This document shows positions 28,223-36,638 of a DNA stretch of 64,000 bases, one piece after another. Below the pieces are notes generated by a model. The model ran no database searches. It saw only the letters and a list, made by a program, of their open reading frames with translations, and was not told the origin of the DNA. The DNA is taken from NCBI RefSeq assembly GCF_004004565.1, contig NZ_SACM01000003.1, positions 248,001 through 312,000 of the forward strand, in the 5' to 3' direction. The position numbers and the translations under genes are program-made. The DNA comes from Inhella crocodyli (GTDB taxonomy: Bacteria > Pseudomonadota > Gammaproteobacteria > Burkholderiales > Burkholderiaceae_C). How positions within the stretch are numbered: the stretch's first letter is position 1; the number at the start of each line of letters is the position of its first letter.

Positions 28223-28974
28223 GCGGCCACCTCGCTGGCGATTCCGAGGTAGGCGTTTTGCACCACCGGCGACGCGATCACCGCCTCGGGTTCGCCATCG
28301 GCCACCAACTGCCCCTGGTGCAGCACCACGATGCGGTCGGCCAACTCGCGCACCACGTCCATCTTGTGCTCCACCAGCAAGATCGTGTGCTGGCCCTCGC
28401 GCTTGAGCTCGCGGATCAGGTCCAGCACCACGGGCACCTCGTCCACGCTCATGCCGGCCGTGGGTTCGTCGAACAGGTAGACCTGCGGCTTCAGCGCCAT
28501 CAGCACGGCCACCTCGAGCTTGCGCTGATCGCCGTGCGGCAGGCTGGCAGCCAGGGCGTCGGCGCGCGAGCCCAGGCGCACGCGGTCCAGCAGGGCCTGC
28601 GCTTCGTCGATGAGCGCGCGGTGGTTCCGCCACACGCTGAGCATGCGCAAGCCCACACCGTGCCGCGCCTGCACGGCCAGGCGCACGTTCTCCAGCACCG
28701 TGAGATTGGGGAAGAGTTGCGTCAGCTGGAACGCCCGCCCCAGGCCCTTGCGCGTGCGCAGGGGCGCGCTCAAGGCGGTGAGGTCTTCGCCGTTCAGCAG
28801 CACCTTGCCCGAGGTGGCGGGCAACTGCCCGCTGACGAGGTTGAAGTAGGTCGTCTTGCCGGCGCCGTTGGGGCCGACGATGGCCGTCAGCGTGCCGGGC
28901 GCGAAGCGGCAGGACACGCGGTCCACCGCCACGTGCCCGCCGAAGCGGATCGTGAGGTCTTGGGTTTCGAGCAC
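28219..28974 (-). CDS. livG: ABC transporter ATP-binding protein, LivG
   Basis: The 251-residue ATPase has Walker A GPNGAGKTT near 34-42, the LivG feature ARTFQ-like GLGRAFQLTQLFPNLTVLENV, signature SLPHGDQRKLEVA, Walker B VYLFDEPTAGM and the switch histidine in LLVEHKMD. It follows the binding-protein gene by four bases and overlaps livF. It works with LivF as the energy module of the importer at the cytoplasmic face. Confidence 0.94.
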   Translation of the reverse strand: MLETQDLTIRFGGHVAVDRVSCRFAPGTLTAIVGPNGAGKTTYFNLVSGQLPATSGKVLLNGEDLTALSAPLRTRKGLGRAFQLTQLFPNLTVLENVRLAVQARHGVGLRMLSVWRNHRALIDEAQALLDRVRLGSRADALAASLPHGDQRKLEVAVLMALKPQVYLFDEPTAGMSVDEVPVVLDLIRELKREGQHTILLVEHKMDVVRELADRIVVLHQGQLVADGEPEAVIASPVVQNAYLGIASEVAA

Positions 28975-28978
28975 GGGG

Positions 28979-30190
28979 TCACTTCTGGCCGTTGCGAATC
29001 GGGACGTTCATCTCCGACGGCTTGATCTCGCGCACCAACTCCGGCACGCCCCACTCGAAGGCCGGGTCCACCTTGATGCGGAAGTGGTACATCGACTGCA
29101 TGGCCTGGTGGTCCTGCGGGCGGATGGTCATTTCGCCCTTGGGCGATAGGAACTTCAGGCCCTTGAGCGCGCCTTGCAGCTTGGCGGCCTTGGGGTCGCC
29201 GCCGGTCTTCTTCAGGGCCTCGACGATGGCAATGCCCGCCGTCATGCCGCCGGCCGTGAACATGTCGGGCGGGGTCTTGAACTGCTTGTAGTGGTTGGCC
29301 ACCAGCCACTCGTTGGCCGGGTTCTTGGGCAGGCCGAAGTAGTAGTACGCCGCGCCCTCCATGCCCGGGAACTGGCGGTAGGCCGTCATGGCCGGCAGGA
29401 TGTTGCCGCCGGTGGCGATCTCGATGCCGTGGCGCTTCAAGTCCAGGTCGGCGATCTTGAACGGGTTGCCCGCGCCGGCCCAGAGGATGAAGATCACCTT
29501 GCGGCCCGGCTGGCCCTTGAGCTTGTCGATCAGGCGCTGCGCCCCGGCGGTGAAGTCGGTGGTGGTGGTGGGCAGGTACTCCTCGTGCACCAGCTTGGCG
29601 GTCTTGAGCGCCTCGCGGAAGGCCTTGATGCCGTCGCGGCCAAAGGCGTAGTCCTGCGCCAGGGTGGCGATGGTGGTGCCCGGCTTGTCCAGCGCCACGG
29701 CGTTGGCGATGGCGTCTTGCGAGCTGTTGCGCCCGGTGCGGAAGACGAAGGGGTTCCACTTGTCGCCGGTGATGGAGTCGGCCACGGCCGGCTCCACGAT
29801 CAGCACCTTGCCGTACTCCTCGGCCACGGGCAGCAGGGCCAAGGCCACGCTGGAGCTGGTGGGGCCCACGGCGAGGTCGGCGCGGTCGTCGTCGAAGGCC
29901 GCGGCCAGGCGGCTCTTGCCCACGTCGGGCTTGCCCTGGTCGTCCTTCTCGATGACCACCAGCTTGCGGCCGTTGACCGCCATCGTGCCGTTGGTGGCGT
30001 ACTGCAGGCCCAGCATCAGGCCGGTGTGCGTTTGCTTGCCGTAGGCCTCGAGCGGGCCGCTCTTGCTGTAGACGTGGGCGATGCGGACTTCTTGCGCTGC
30101 GGCCGGCATGGCGTGCAAGGCGAGGGGGGACAGGGCGGCGGCCAAGAGCGCGCGGCCCAGCCCGCGACGGGGGAGCAGGAGGAATTGCAT
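28979..30190 (-). CDS. Periplasmic substrate-binding protein of the liv-type importer
   Basis: The 403-residue protein has a signal peptide ending AAAQ (about residue 33) and the Peripla_BP_6 fold (VRIAHVYSKSGPLEAYGKQ, GLQYATNGT, DLAVGPTSSSVALALLPVAEEYGK, AQDYAFGRDGIKAFREAL, GGNILPAMTAYRQFPGMEGAAYY). It delivers ligand to the permeases. Sequence in the ligand pocket is not the leucine-binding type I know, so the ligand is open. The ATG has a GGAGA site and lies about 22 bases after the predicted sigma-54 transcription start. Confidence 0.92.
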   Translation of the reverse strand: MQFLLLPRRGLGRALLAAALSPLALHAMPAAAQEVRIAHVYSKSGPLEAYGKQTHTGLMLGLQYATNGTMAVNGRKLVVIEKDDQGKPDVGKSRLAAAFDDDRADLAVGPTSSSVALALLPVAEEYGKVLIVEPAVADSITGDKWNPFVFRTGRNSSQDAIANAVALDKPGTTIATLAQDYAFGRDGIKAFREALKTAKLVHEEYLPTTTTDFTAGAQRLIDKLKGQPGRKVIFILWAGAGNPFKIADLDLKRHGIEIATGGNILPAMTAYRQFPGMEGAAYYYFGLPKNPANEWLVANHYKQFKTPPDMFTAGGMTAGIAIVEALKKTGGDPKAAKLQGALKGLKFLSPKGEMTIRPQDHQAMQSMYHFRIKVDPAFEWGVPELVREIKPSEMNVPIRNGQK

Positions 30191-30221
30191 CGGGTGTCTC
30201 CGTGAGCAGTGAAAGCCGCGT

Positions 30222-30237
30222 TGCAAGGCCCATGCCA
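30222..30237 (-). promoter_or_regulatory. Sigma-54 (-24/-12) promoter of the liv-hbd operon
   Basis: On the minus strand the sequence is TGGCAT-GGGCC-TTGCA, one mismatch from TGGCAC-N5-TTGCA with exact 16-base layout. Transcription should start near 30212, leaving a leader of about 22 bases with a GGAG site. The gene just upstream encodes a sigma-54 activator. Confidence 0.8.
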
Positions 30238-30306
30238 CGGCGGCGCTTCTGCGGGTTCCCCCTTGGTTTTGCGGGGCCAGAAGGGGGAAGCGCCACCGGC
30301 ACATGC

Positions 30307-30350
30307 CCGAAGTTCAGACAGCGCCAAATTGCCGTCCAAATTTCAGGCAG
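30307..30350 (-). promoter_or_regulatory. Tandem upstream activator sites for the sigma-54 promoter
   Basis: Two direct repeats on the minus strand, CTGTCTGAACTTCGG (30307-30321) and CTGCCTGAAATTTGG (30336-30350), start 29 bases apart. Their centres are about 100 and 130 bases before the predicted transcription start, the usual place for enhancer-binding-protein sites. Confidence 0.6.
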
Positions 30351-30359
30351 ATCGCCTGC

Positions 30360-31844
30360 TCACAAGCCGTACAGCGCGATCTTTTCGTACAGGGCCGCGC
30401 GCGACATGCGCAGCAGCTTGGCCGTGGCCACCTTGTTGCCCTGCGTGTGCGCCAAGGCAGCGGCGATGGCGCGGCGCTCGACGTCGGCGATCTGCTCCGA
30501 CAGCGGGCGCAGCACGTCGGCCGGGGCCACGGCGGCGTCGGGGGCGCTGCTGGGCTTCGCGGGGGCGGCCGCCATCGCGGGTGCGTCGGGCAGCAGCCCG
30601 GCGAAGTGGCGCGCGCCCAGGTGCAGGTCGTCGCTCATCATGCTGGCCTGCTCCAGCGCGTTGCGCAGCTCGCGAATGTTCCCCGGCCAGGCCTGCCGCG
30701 ACAGCAGCTCGATGGCGTCGGGCTCCAGCATGCGCAGCGGCATGCCCGAGCGGCGGGCGATGTCCTCGCTCAAGCTCTCGACCAAGGCCTCGATGTCGTC
30801 GCGCCGCTCGCGCAGCGGCGGCACGCGGATGGGCAGCACCGCCAGGCGGTAGTACAGGTCGGCGCGGAACTCGCCCGCGGCCACCATGGCGCTGAGGTCG
30901 CGGCTGGTGGCGGCGATGACGCGCACGTCGATGCGGTGCACCTTGTTGCTGCCCAGGGGCTCGAACTCTTGCTCTTGCAGCACGCGCAGCAGCTTGCTTT
31001 GCAAGGCCAGCGGCATGTCGCCGATTTCGTCCAGGAACAAGGTGCCACCGTCGGCGATGGCGAACTTGCCGTCGCGCCCTTTGCGGTCGGCGCCGGTGAA
31101 GGCGCCCGGGGCCACGCCGAAGAGCTCGGCCTCCAGCAGGGTGTCGGGGATGGCGGCGATGTTGATGCCGACCAAGGGCTTGGCGGCGCGCGGGCTGGCG
31201 GCGTGGATGGCGTGGGCCAGCAGCTCTTTGCCGGTGCCGGTTTCGCCCAGCAGCAGCACGGTGGCGTCGCGCGTGGCCACGCGGCGGGCCTGGCGCTTGA
31301 CCTCCATGGCCGCCGCGCTGGTGCCGACGAAGCTGGTGATTTGGTACTTGGGCCGGCGCTGCTCGCTCAGTTGCCGGCGCGCGTCGTCCAGTTGTTGCTG
31401 CAGGTGGGCAAACTTCTGCACCAGGGGCTGCAGGCTGCTTTCGGTGTGGTCGGCCAGCACCAGGCCGATGGCGCCGATGACCTCGCCGTGCGGGTCGCGC
31501 AGCGGCAGGCGGCTCACCACGAATGTGCCGGCCTTGTTGGTCAGCAGGTCGACGAGGATGGGGCGGCCGCTGTCGATGACCTGCGCCAGCAGGGTGTTGG
31601 GCACCACCTCTTCGACGCGGTGGCCGACGAACTCGGTTTCTTGGTCGAAACCCAGCGCGGGCAGGAAGCGCTTGTAGCCGTCGCTGATCCAGACGATGCG
31701 GTGCTCGCGGTCCAGCAGCATCATGCCCTGCGAGGCTTCGGCCAGGTGGTCGAACATCGACTGGGCCGCCAGGCGCAGCACGTCGTCCAGGTCGGCGGGC
31801 AGGCTGGGGGCGGGGGCGGGGCGCAAGACGGGGGCGAACGGCAT
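30360..31844 (-). CDS. Sigma-54-dependent transcriptional activator (PAS-AAA-Fis)
   Basis: The 494-residue regulator has an N-terminal PAS-like sensor (about 30-150: MMLLDREHRIVWISDGYKRFL), a short coiled coil, and an AAA+ domain with Walker A GETGTGKELLA, the sigma-54 contact loop GAFTGA, FLDEIGDMPLALQ and R-fingers. A Fis-type helix-turn-helix lies at the C-terminus (GNKVATAKLLRMSRAALYEKI). It should activate a -24/-12 promoter on sensing a small ligand. The likely target is the operon starting 170 bases downstream. The ATG before PFAPVLRPAP is chosen; the Shine-Dalgarno site is weak. Confidence 0.92.
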   Translation of the reverse strand: MPFAPVLRPAPAPSLPADLDDVLRLAAQSMFDHLAEASQGMMLLDREHRIVWISDGYKRFLPALGFDQETEFVGHRVEEVVPNTLLAQVIDSGRPILVDLLTNKAGTFVVSRLPLRDPHGEVIGAIGLVLADHTESSLQPLVQKFAHLQQQLDDARRQLSEQRRPKYQITSFVGTSAAAMEVKRQARRVATRDATVLLLGETGTGKELLAHAIHAASPRAAKPLVGINIAAIPDTLLEAELFGVAPGAFTGADRKGRDGKFAIADGGTLFLDEIGDMPLALQSKLLRVLQEQEFEPLGSNKVHRIDVRVIAATSRDLSAMVAAGEFRADLYYRLAVLPIRVPPLRERRDDIEALVESLSEDIARRSGMPLRMLEPDAIELLSRQAWPGNIRELRNALEQASMMSDDLHLGARHFAGLLPDAPAMAAAPAKPSSAPDAAVAPADVLRPLSEQIADVERRAIAAALAHTQGNKVATAKLLRMSRAALYEKIALYGL

Positions 31845-31944
31845 AAGGGGGCGATTGGAACCGCAGGAAACTCCCGACGCCATCGGGACTGAGCCCAGGC
31901 CGCAATCGCGGTACAACCGGGGCATCGCCACCTGGATTCGCACG

Positions 31945-32457
31945 ATGGCTTCAGCCCCCCCCCTGCCCACCGAGGCCGACGAGTTGCTCTTGCTCGACGA
32001 GGACGCCCCGTGCGCCGAACCGAGCGGCCCGGCCCCGTGGCGCCTGCTGGTGGTGGACGACGAGCCCTCGGTCCTGGAGGTGACGCAGATGGTGCTGGGC
32101 CAGCACCAGTGCGGCGGGCGCCCCCTGTCCCTGACCCTGGCCCAAAGCGCGGCCGAGGCCCGCAGCATCCTGGCCCAGGACCCCGACTACGCCTTGGCCT
32201 TGGTCGACGTGGTCATGGAGACCGAGAACGCCGGGCTCGACCTGGTCGACCACATCCGGCACGACCTGCACCTGGACGCGCTGCGCATCATCGTGCGCAC
32301 CGGCCAGCCGGGCCTGATGAACAAGCAAACCGTGCTCTCCCGCTGGGGCGTGGACGACTTCTGGCTCAAGACCGAACAAAACGCCACCACGCTGCGCCAG
32401 TCCATCTGCGCCGCGCTGCGGCCGCCGAACACGCCGCACCCGCCCTGTCACGCTTGA
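31945..32457 (+). CDS. Response regulator, receiver domain only
   Basis: The 170-residue protein has a 35-residue acidic lead (ADELLLLDEDAPCAE) and one receiver domain: acidic pair in LLVVDDEPSVLE, phospho-acceptor Asp in ALALVDVVMET, the Thr in IIVRTGQPG and the Lys in FWLKTE. There is no output domain, so it acts through protein contacts or as a phosphate relay. It is 10 bases before the histidine kinase gene and divergent from the sigma-54 activator. The kinase is the obvious partner. Confidence 0.88.
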   Translation: MASAPPLPTEADELLLLDEDAPCAEPSGPAPWRLLVVDDEPSVLEVTQMVLGQHQCGGRPLSLTLAQSAAEARSILAQDPDYALALVDVVMETENAGLDLVDHIRHDLHLDALRIIVRTGQPGLMNKQTVLSRWGVDDFWLKTEQNATTLRQSICAALRPPNTPHPPCHA

Positions 32458-32467
32458 GCATCGCCTG

Positions 32468-33844
32468 ATGCGCGCCGCGCTGCAGGACATCATGCGTCGC
32501 GTGTCGATGAGCCCGCTCATCGACGGCGGTGCCGAAGCCGATGCCATCCGGCTGGTGCTGGCCAGCGCCTGCGAGGGCTTGGCCATCCAGCGCGCCGGTG
32601 TGTGGTTTCTCGACCCTTCGCGCCAAGAGATCCGGTGCCGCCTGCTGATCGACCTGGCGCACGGCACCGAATCGGAAGACTTGGTGCTGACGCAGCGCGA
32701 CTACCCGGCCTACTTCGACGCCCTGTCGCGCGAGCGGGCCATCGCGGCCCACGACGCCCACAGCGACCCCAGCACGCGCGAGTTCAGCGCCGGCTACCTG
32801 GCACCCCTGGGCATTGGTGCCATGCTGGACGTTCCCATCCGGCACCACGGGCAAATGATCGGGATCGTGTGCTGCGAACACACCGGCCCAGCCCGCACGT
32901 GGACCCCGGAAGAGATCACTTTCGCCACGGGTTTGGGCGACCTCGTGGGGCGCGCCATCAACGCCCGGCAGCAGCGGGAAGCCCAAGAGGCCCTGGCGGT
33001 GCTCAACCAGGAACTCGAACGCCGGGTCGAGGCCCGCACGGCCGAGTTGCGCGACATGCAGTCGCAGTTCGTCGAAACCGAAAAAATGGCAGCGCTGGGT
33101 GGTTTGGTGGCCGGCGTGGCGCACGAGATCAACACCCCCCTCGGCGTGGCCGTGACCGCCACGAGCCTGCTGCGCGACAACCACCGCGCCATGAGCGAGG
33201 CAGTGGCCAGCGGACGCCTGTCCCGCTCCGATGTGACCCGCTGGCTGGCCCAGCAAGACCAAGCGATTGACCTGCTGGAGGCCAACATCGGGCGCGCCGC
33301 CCACTTGGTGGACAGCTTCAAGCAAACCGCCGTGGACCAAAGCACCGACCTGCGGGAGATCGTGGCCTTGGGTCCGCTCGTGAAGCGAACGCTCACCAGC
33401 TTGCAACCCATCACGCGCCAAGTGTGCGAGCACGTGCAGGTGCACGTGCCCGAAGGGCTTTCGATAGAAAGTCACCCCGGCAGCTTGATCCAGGTGCTCA
33501 CCAACTTGCTGACGAACGCCGCACGGCACGCCTTTGCGCCGCCGCGCCCCAACGCCGAACTGGCGGTGGCGGCGCGGGTACTGGACAAAGACTGGGTGGA
33601 GCTGAGCGTGCGGGACAACGGCGTGGGCATCGATCCGGCCTTGCAGCGCCGGGTGTTCGAGCCCTTCTTCACCACCAAGCGCGGCCAAGGCGGCAGCGGC
33701 CTGGGCTTGTCCATCGCCTACAACCTGGTGACACAACGCTTGGGTGGGCGACTGACGCTCGATAGCATGCCGGGCCAAGGCAGTTGCTTCCGCGCGGTGC
33801 TGCCGCGCGTGGCGCCACAGGTTCAGCCCGACAACGCCTCGTAG
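32468..33844 (+). CDS. Sensor histidine kinase with GAF domain
   Basis: The 458-residue soluble kinase has a GAF domain (about 20-170), a coiled-coil linker with LNQELERRVEARTAELRDMQ, an H-box with the phospho-histidine in GVAHEINTPLGVA, and an ATPase domain with N-box LLTNAARHA, G1 VRDNGVGIDP, F-box FEPFFTTK and G2 GQGGSGLGLS. It lacks membrane segments, so it senses a cytoplasmic cue. It is cotranscribed with the receiver-only regulator. Its last 22 bases overlap the 3' end of the convergent ParA gene. Confidence 0.93.
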   Translation: MRAALQDIMRRVSMSPLIDGGAEADAIRLVLASACEGLAIQRAGVWFLDPSRQEIRCRLLIDLAHGTESEDLVLTQRDYPAYFDALSRERAIAAHDAHSDPSTREFSAGYLAPLGIGAMLDVPIRHHGQMIGIVCCEHTGPARTWTPEEITFATGLGDLVGRAINARQQREAQEALAVLNQELERRVEARTAELRDMQSQFVETEKMAALGGLVAGVAHEINTPLGVAVTATSLLRDNHRAMSEAVASGRLSRSDVTRWLAQQDQAIDLLEANIGRAAHLVDSFKQTAVDQSTDLREIVALGPLVKRTLTSLQPITRQVCEHVQVHVPEGLSIESHPGSLIQVLTNLLTNAARHAFAPPRPNAELAVAARVLDKDWVELSVRDNGVGIDPALQRRVFEPFFTTKRGQGGSGLGLSIAYNLVTQRLGGRLTLDSMPGQGSCFRAVLPRVAPQVQPDNAS

Positions 33845-34590
33845 AGCGCCAGGTAGGCCTGCGTCAGCCCATGGTTGGGCTCCAGGTGGATCAGCGGCAG
33901 TGCGCGCTCGTGGCTTTCTTTGACCTTCACGCTGCTGCCCAGGTAAGGCTGCAGCACGGGCAGGCCCTCGTCGATCAAGGCCTGCACCGTGCGCTGCGGC
34001 AGGCTGGCCCGCGGCTGGAACTGGTTGACCACGATGCCTTCGACGTGCAGGGCGTCGTTGTGGTCGGCCTGGATCTCTTGCACGTTCTGCATCAGCTCGT
34101 ACAACGCACGGCGCGCGAACTCGTCGCAGTCGAAGGGGATCAGGCAGCTGTCCGCCGCGATCAGCGCCGAGCGCGTGTAGAAGTTCAGCGCGGGCGGCGT
34201 GTCGATCCACACCTGGTCGTAGCCCTCGGCCACGTCGTTCAGCGCATCGCGCAGCTTGTAGATCTTGTGGCGCGTTTCCAGCTTGCTGTGCAACTCGTCC
34301 AGCTCGGCGCTGGCGGGCATCAGGTGCAGGTTCTCGAACGGCGTTTCGGTGATGAAGTCGGTGGCCTTGGCCGGGCGCACGCTGAACTTCAACGAGTTGT
34401 CGAAGAAGGCCGCGCTGCCGGTGCCCTCGGGCGGCGGCTCGTCGCCCAGCAGGTAGCGCGTGGCGTTGGCCTGGCGGTCCAGGTCGATCAGCAGCACGCG
34501 CTGGCCCTGGGCCGCGGCGATGGCCGCCAAGTTGGTCGTGATGGTGGACTTGCCCACCCCACCCTTCTGGTTGAAAACGACGCGCCGCAT
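33823..34590 (-). CDS. Orphan ParA family ATPase
   Basis: The 255-residue ATPase has the deviant Walker A motif FNQKGGVGKST at 6-16, the A' motif LLIDLDRQANATRYLLG, and Walker B QVWIDTPPALNFYT. ParA-type ATPases position cargo on the nucleoid or membrane by dimer cycling. No parB, parS-like site or replication gene adjoins, so this is probably not the chromosome ParA; a cargo-positioning or chemotaxis/polarity role is possible. It follows the AmpG-like gene on the same strand. Confidence 0.88.
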   Translation of the reverse strand: MRRVVFNQKGGVGKSTITTNLAAIAAAQGQRVLLIDLDRQANATRYLLGDEPPPEGTGSAAFFDNSLKFSVRPAKATDFITETPFENLHLMPASAELDELHSKLETRHKIYKLRDALNDVAEGYDQVWIDTPPALNFYTRSALIAADSCLIPFDCDEFARRALYELMQNVQEIQADHNDALHVEGIVVNQFQPRASLPQRTVQALIDEGLPVLQPYLGSSVKVKESHERALPLIHLEPNHGLTQAYLALYEALSG

Positions 34591-34678
34591 GGCAACTCCG
34601 GAAGCTGAAAAGGCGGCCGGATTGTGCGCTGCAGCAATCGGCCCGCGCGCCTGGGCCGTGTCGCTTGGAGGCGGCGCT

Positions 34679-36421
34679 CTAGGCCTGGGCCTGGGCCTGG
34701 GCCGGCTCCTCCATGCCGCCCCACGCCAGGCGCGACAGGCGCTGCAACTGCACCGCCGCGGCCACGGCCAGCACGATCAGCATGGCCTGACCGAGCTGTG
34801 GGGCCAAGGCCGGCCAAGGCAGCGGCCCGAGGAGCTTGGCCAGGGGGTTGCGCAGCGCCAGCACCAGCAGGCCCAGCGCCACCCAGGGCGCCCAGCGCAG
34901 TGCCGGCGCACCCTGCATCAGCACCCGGCCCGCCAGCAAGACCAACAAGGCCGCGACAAAGCCCAGGGTGAAGAGGGTCTCGAGGATGGGACGGGCCTTG
35001 CCGCCCCAGGCCGGCTGCGCCTGGAACGCCATCCAGGCCAGGCAGGCCAAGGCCAAGCCCAGGGCCAGGCTGCGGGCGCGCTGCGCTGGGGCGTCCGCGT
35101 GCTGCACCGCGCCGGCCGGTGTCGGCTTGAGCAGGGGCAGCAGCGCCAGGCCCAGCAGGCCCACGGCCGCGTCGATCAAGAGCGTGACCGGGTAGCCCCA
35201 GGCGTCGATCGCGATGCCCTGCCAGCTGGCCGAGGTGGCGATCGCCACGTTCGACAGCGCCATGTAGGCCGTGAACTGCGTGCCGGCCACCCTGGGATTG
35301 GTGACGTCCATCATGGCCGCGGTGCGCGTGCCGTACTGCAAGCCCATGAACACGTTGTAGGCCATGGTGGCGATCCACATCGCCTGCACCAGCACCGGCT
35401 CCAGGGTGCGCGCGCCGGCCGGCTTGGGCATGACGTGGCCCTGGGCCGACAGCATCCAGGCCAGGTACAGGCAAGGCAGGCTCATCAGGGCCGTGTACAC
35501 GGCCAGCGTGCGCCGCCGGCCCAAGCGGTCGGACAGCCAACCGCCCAGCACCATCGCCAGGCCCGAGGCGATCGTCGACCACAGGGTGATGGCCGCGACC
35601 TGCGCGTCGTCGAATCCCAACTCCACCGAGAGGTTGGACTGCAGGGCCAGGCCCAGGCTCATCGCGCCGGCCGGCAGCAGGCAGAACAGCACGCCGGCAA
35701 AGGCCCCGCGGCTGCCGAGGAAGGCACGGAAGGCTTGGACCGAGAACTGGCGCATCTCGGCCATCACCTCGCCGGCGCCGCGGCGCACACGCGCGGCGCC
35801 CGCCGCGGCCGAAGCGGCCGCCTCGGCGACGGCCTCTTTCATGGGCAGCACCACCAGGCCGGTGACCGAAAGGATCGCCAATCCGACGAAGAAGAAGGTC
35901 GGCTGAAAGCCGGTGTACGGGGTGAGCATCAACACGCCCGAGCCGCCGATGGCCTGGCCCAACGAGGCGCCCGCGAACATCAGGCCGTTGGCCAAGCCGC
36001 GCTCGTTCTCTGCCAGGGTGTTGCAAGCCAGCGCATCGATCGCCACGTCCTGCACCGCGCCGAAGGTGTTGTGCACGAAGAGCAAGGCCGTGAACAGCGC
36101 CAGCTGCTGCGGCAGGTCTAGCAGCACCAGGCCGCTCAGGCTGGCCGCCATCAGGAGTTGCATGGCGATGATCCAGGCCCGGTAGTGGCCAAAGCGCGCC
36201 GAGCGGAACACGTCCACCACAGGGCCGAAGGCCCACTTGAAGCTCCAGGGCAGGTAGAACGAGGCCACAAAGGCCCCGATCTCGGTCGGGCTCACGTCCA
36301 TGCGCCGCAGGTAGGTGGCGATGGCGGTGACGGCGAAGCCCAGCGGGATGCCCTCCGTCACGTACAGCGCAAAAAAGGCACCGAGTCGGCCGCGGCGCGT
36401 GGCCAGCAGGTTGGGCAGCAT
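34679..36421 (-). CDS. AmpG-like major facilitator permease
   Basis: The 580-residue protein has 12 to 14 hydrophobic helices and the AmpG/PAT family features FFALYVTEGIPLGFAVTA, FYLPWSFKWAFGPVVD, QDVAIDALACNTL and SLGQAIGGSGVL. AmpG imports anhydro-muropeptides from the periplasm for cell-wall recycling; this family also includes acetyl-CoA transporters, so the substrate is probable, not proven. The ATG at 36421 is preferred over a TTG seven codons upstream, which lies in a hairpin. It is transcribed in the same direction as, and downstream of, tRNA-Arg. Confidence 0.82.
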   Translation of the reverse strand: MLPNLLATRRGRLGAFFALYVTEGIPLGFAVTAIATYLRRMDVSPTEIGAFVASFYLPWSFKWAFGPVVDVFRSARFGHYRAWIIAMQLLMAASLSGLVLLDLPQQLALFTALLFVHNTFGAVQDVAIDALACNTLAENERGLANGLMFAGASLGQAIGGSGVLMLTPYTGFQPTFFFVGLAILSVTGLVVLPMKEAVAEAAASAAAGAARVRRGAGEVMAEMRQFSVQAFRAFLGSRGAFAGVLFCLLPAGAMSLGLALQSNLSVELGFDDAQVAAITLWSTIASGLAMVLGGWLSDRLGRRRTLAVYTALMSLPCLYLAWMLSAQGHVMPKPAGARTLEPVLVQAMWIATMAYNVFMGLQYGTRTAAMMDVTNPRVAGTQFTAYMALSNVAIATSASWQGIAIDAWGYPVTLLIDAAVGLLGLALLPLLKPTPAGAVQHADAPAQRARSLALGLALACLAWMAFQAQPAWGGKARPILETLFTLGFVAALLVLLAGRVLMQGAPALRWAPWVALGLLVLALRNPLAKLLGPLPWPALAPQLGQAMLIVLAVAAAVQLQRLSRLAWGGMEEPAQAQAQA

Positions 36422-36438
36422 GGAGAACCCCAAATGCG

Positions 36439-36470
36439 ACAACGCCCGCTGGGCAGCAGCGGGCGTTGGC
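36439..36470. terminator. Hairpin between tRNA-Arg and the permease gene
   Basis: AACGCCCGCTG and CAGCGGGCGTT form an 11-bp stem just downstream of the tRNA. A T-rich tract follows it only in the rightward direction, so as a terminator for the leftward tRNA it is weak; it may also be a processing barrier. Confidence 0.5.
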
Positions 36471-36479
36471 TTTGTCTTT

Positions 36480-36554
36480 TGGCGCGACCGGCAAGAATCG
36501 AACTTGCGACGTGGCCTTCGGAGGGCCGCATGATATCCACTTCACCACGGTCGC
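36480..36554 (-). tRNA. tRNA-Arg, anticodon CCG
   Basis: The 75-base minus-strand gene folds as a complete cloverleaf: acceptor GCGACCG with CGGTCGC, D stem GTGA/TCAT, anticodon loop CTCCGAA (anticodon at 36519-36521), T arm with GTTCGATTC and an encoded CCA. It reads the CGG arginine codon, common in this GC-rich DNA. The outermost anticodon-stem pair (27-43) is a C-A mismatch; the other four pairs are GC. Confidence 0.95.
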
Positions 36555-36567
36555 AGCGAAGCCCGCC

Positions 36568-36573
36568 ATTGTA
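36568..36573 (-). promoter_or_regulatory. Candidate -10 box of tRNA-Arg
   Basis: TACAAT on the minus strand lies 13 bases before the tRNA 5' end. No clear -35 box is seen at 17 bases. Confidence 0.4.
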
Positions 36574-36595
36574 GTCGGACCCCGCTGGCTATACT
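36569..36595 (+). promoter_or_regulatory. Candidate sigma-70 promoter of the cytochrome gene
   Basis: TATACT at 36590-36595 is a good -10 box. TTGTAG at 36569-36574 is a possible -35 with a short 15-base spacer. The -35 overlaps the -10 box of the divergent tRNA. Confidence 0.5.
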
Positions 36596-36638
36596 GCGCG
36601 ACCTCTTTTCCCTGCGCCAACCCCGTGTTGAGGACCGC

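Noticed and set aside
36422-36442. The TTG start for the AmpG-like permease seven codons upstream
   Set aside because: It lies inside the hairpin after tRNA-Arg and lacks a ribosome site; the ATG at 36421 fits the family start better.
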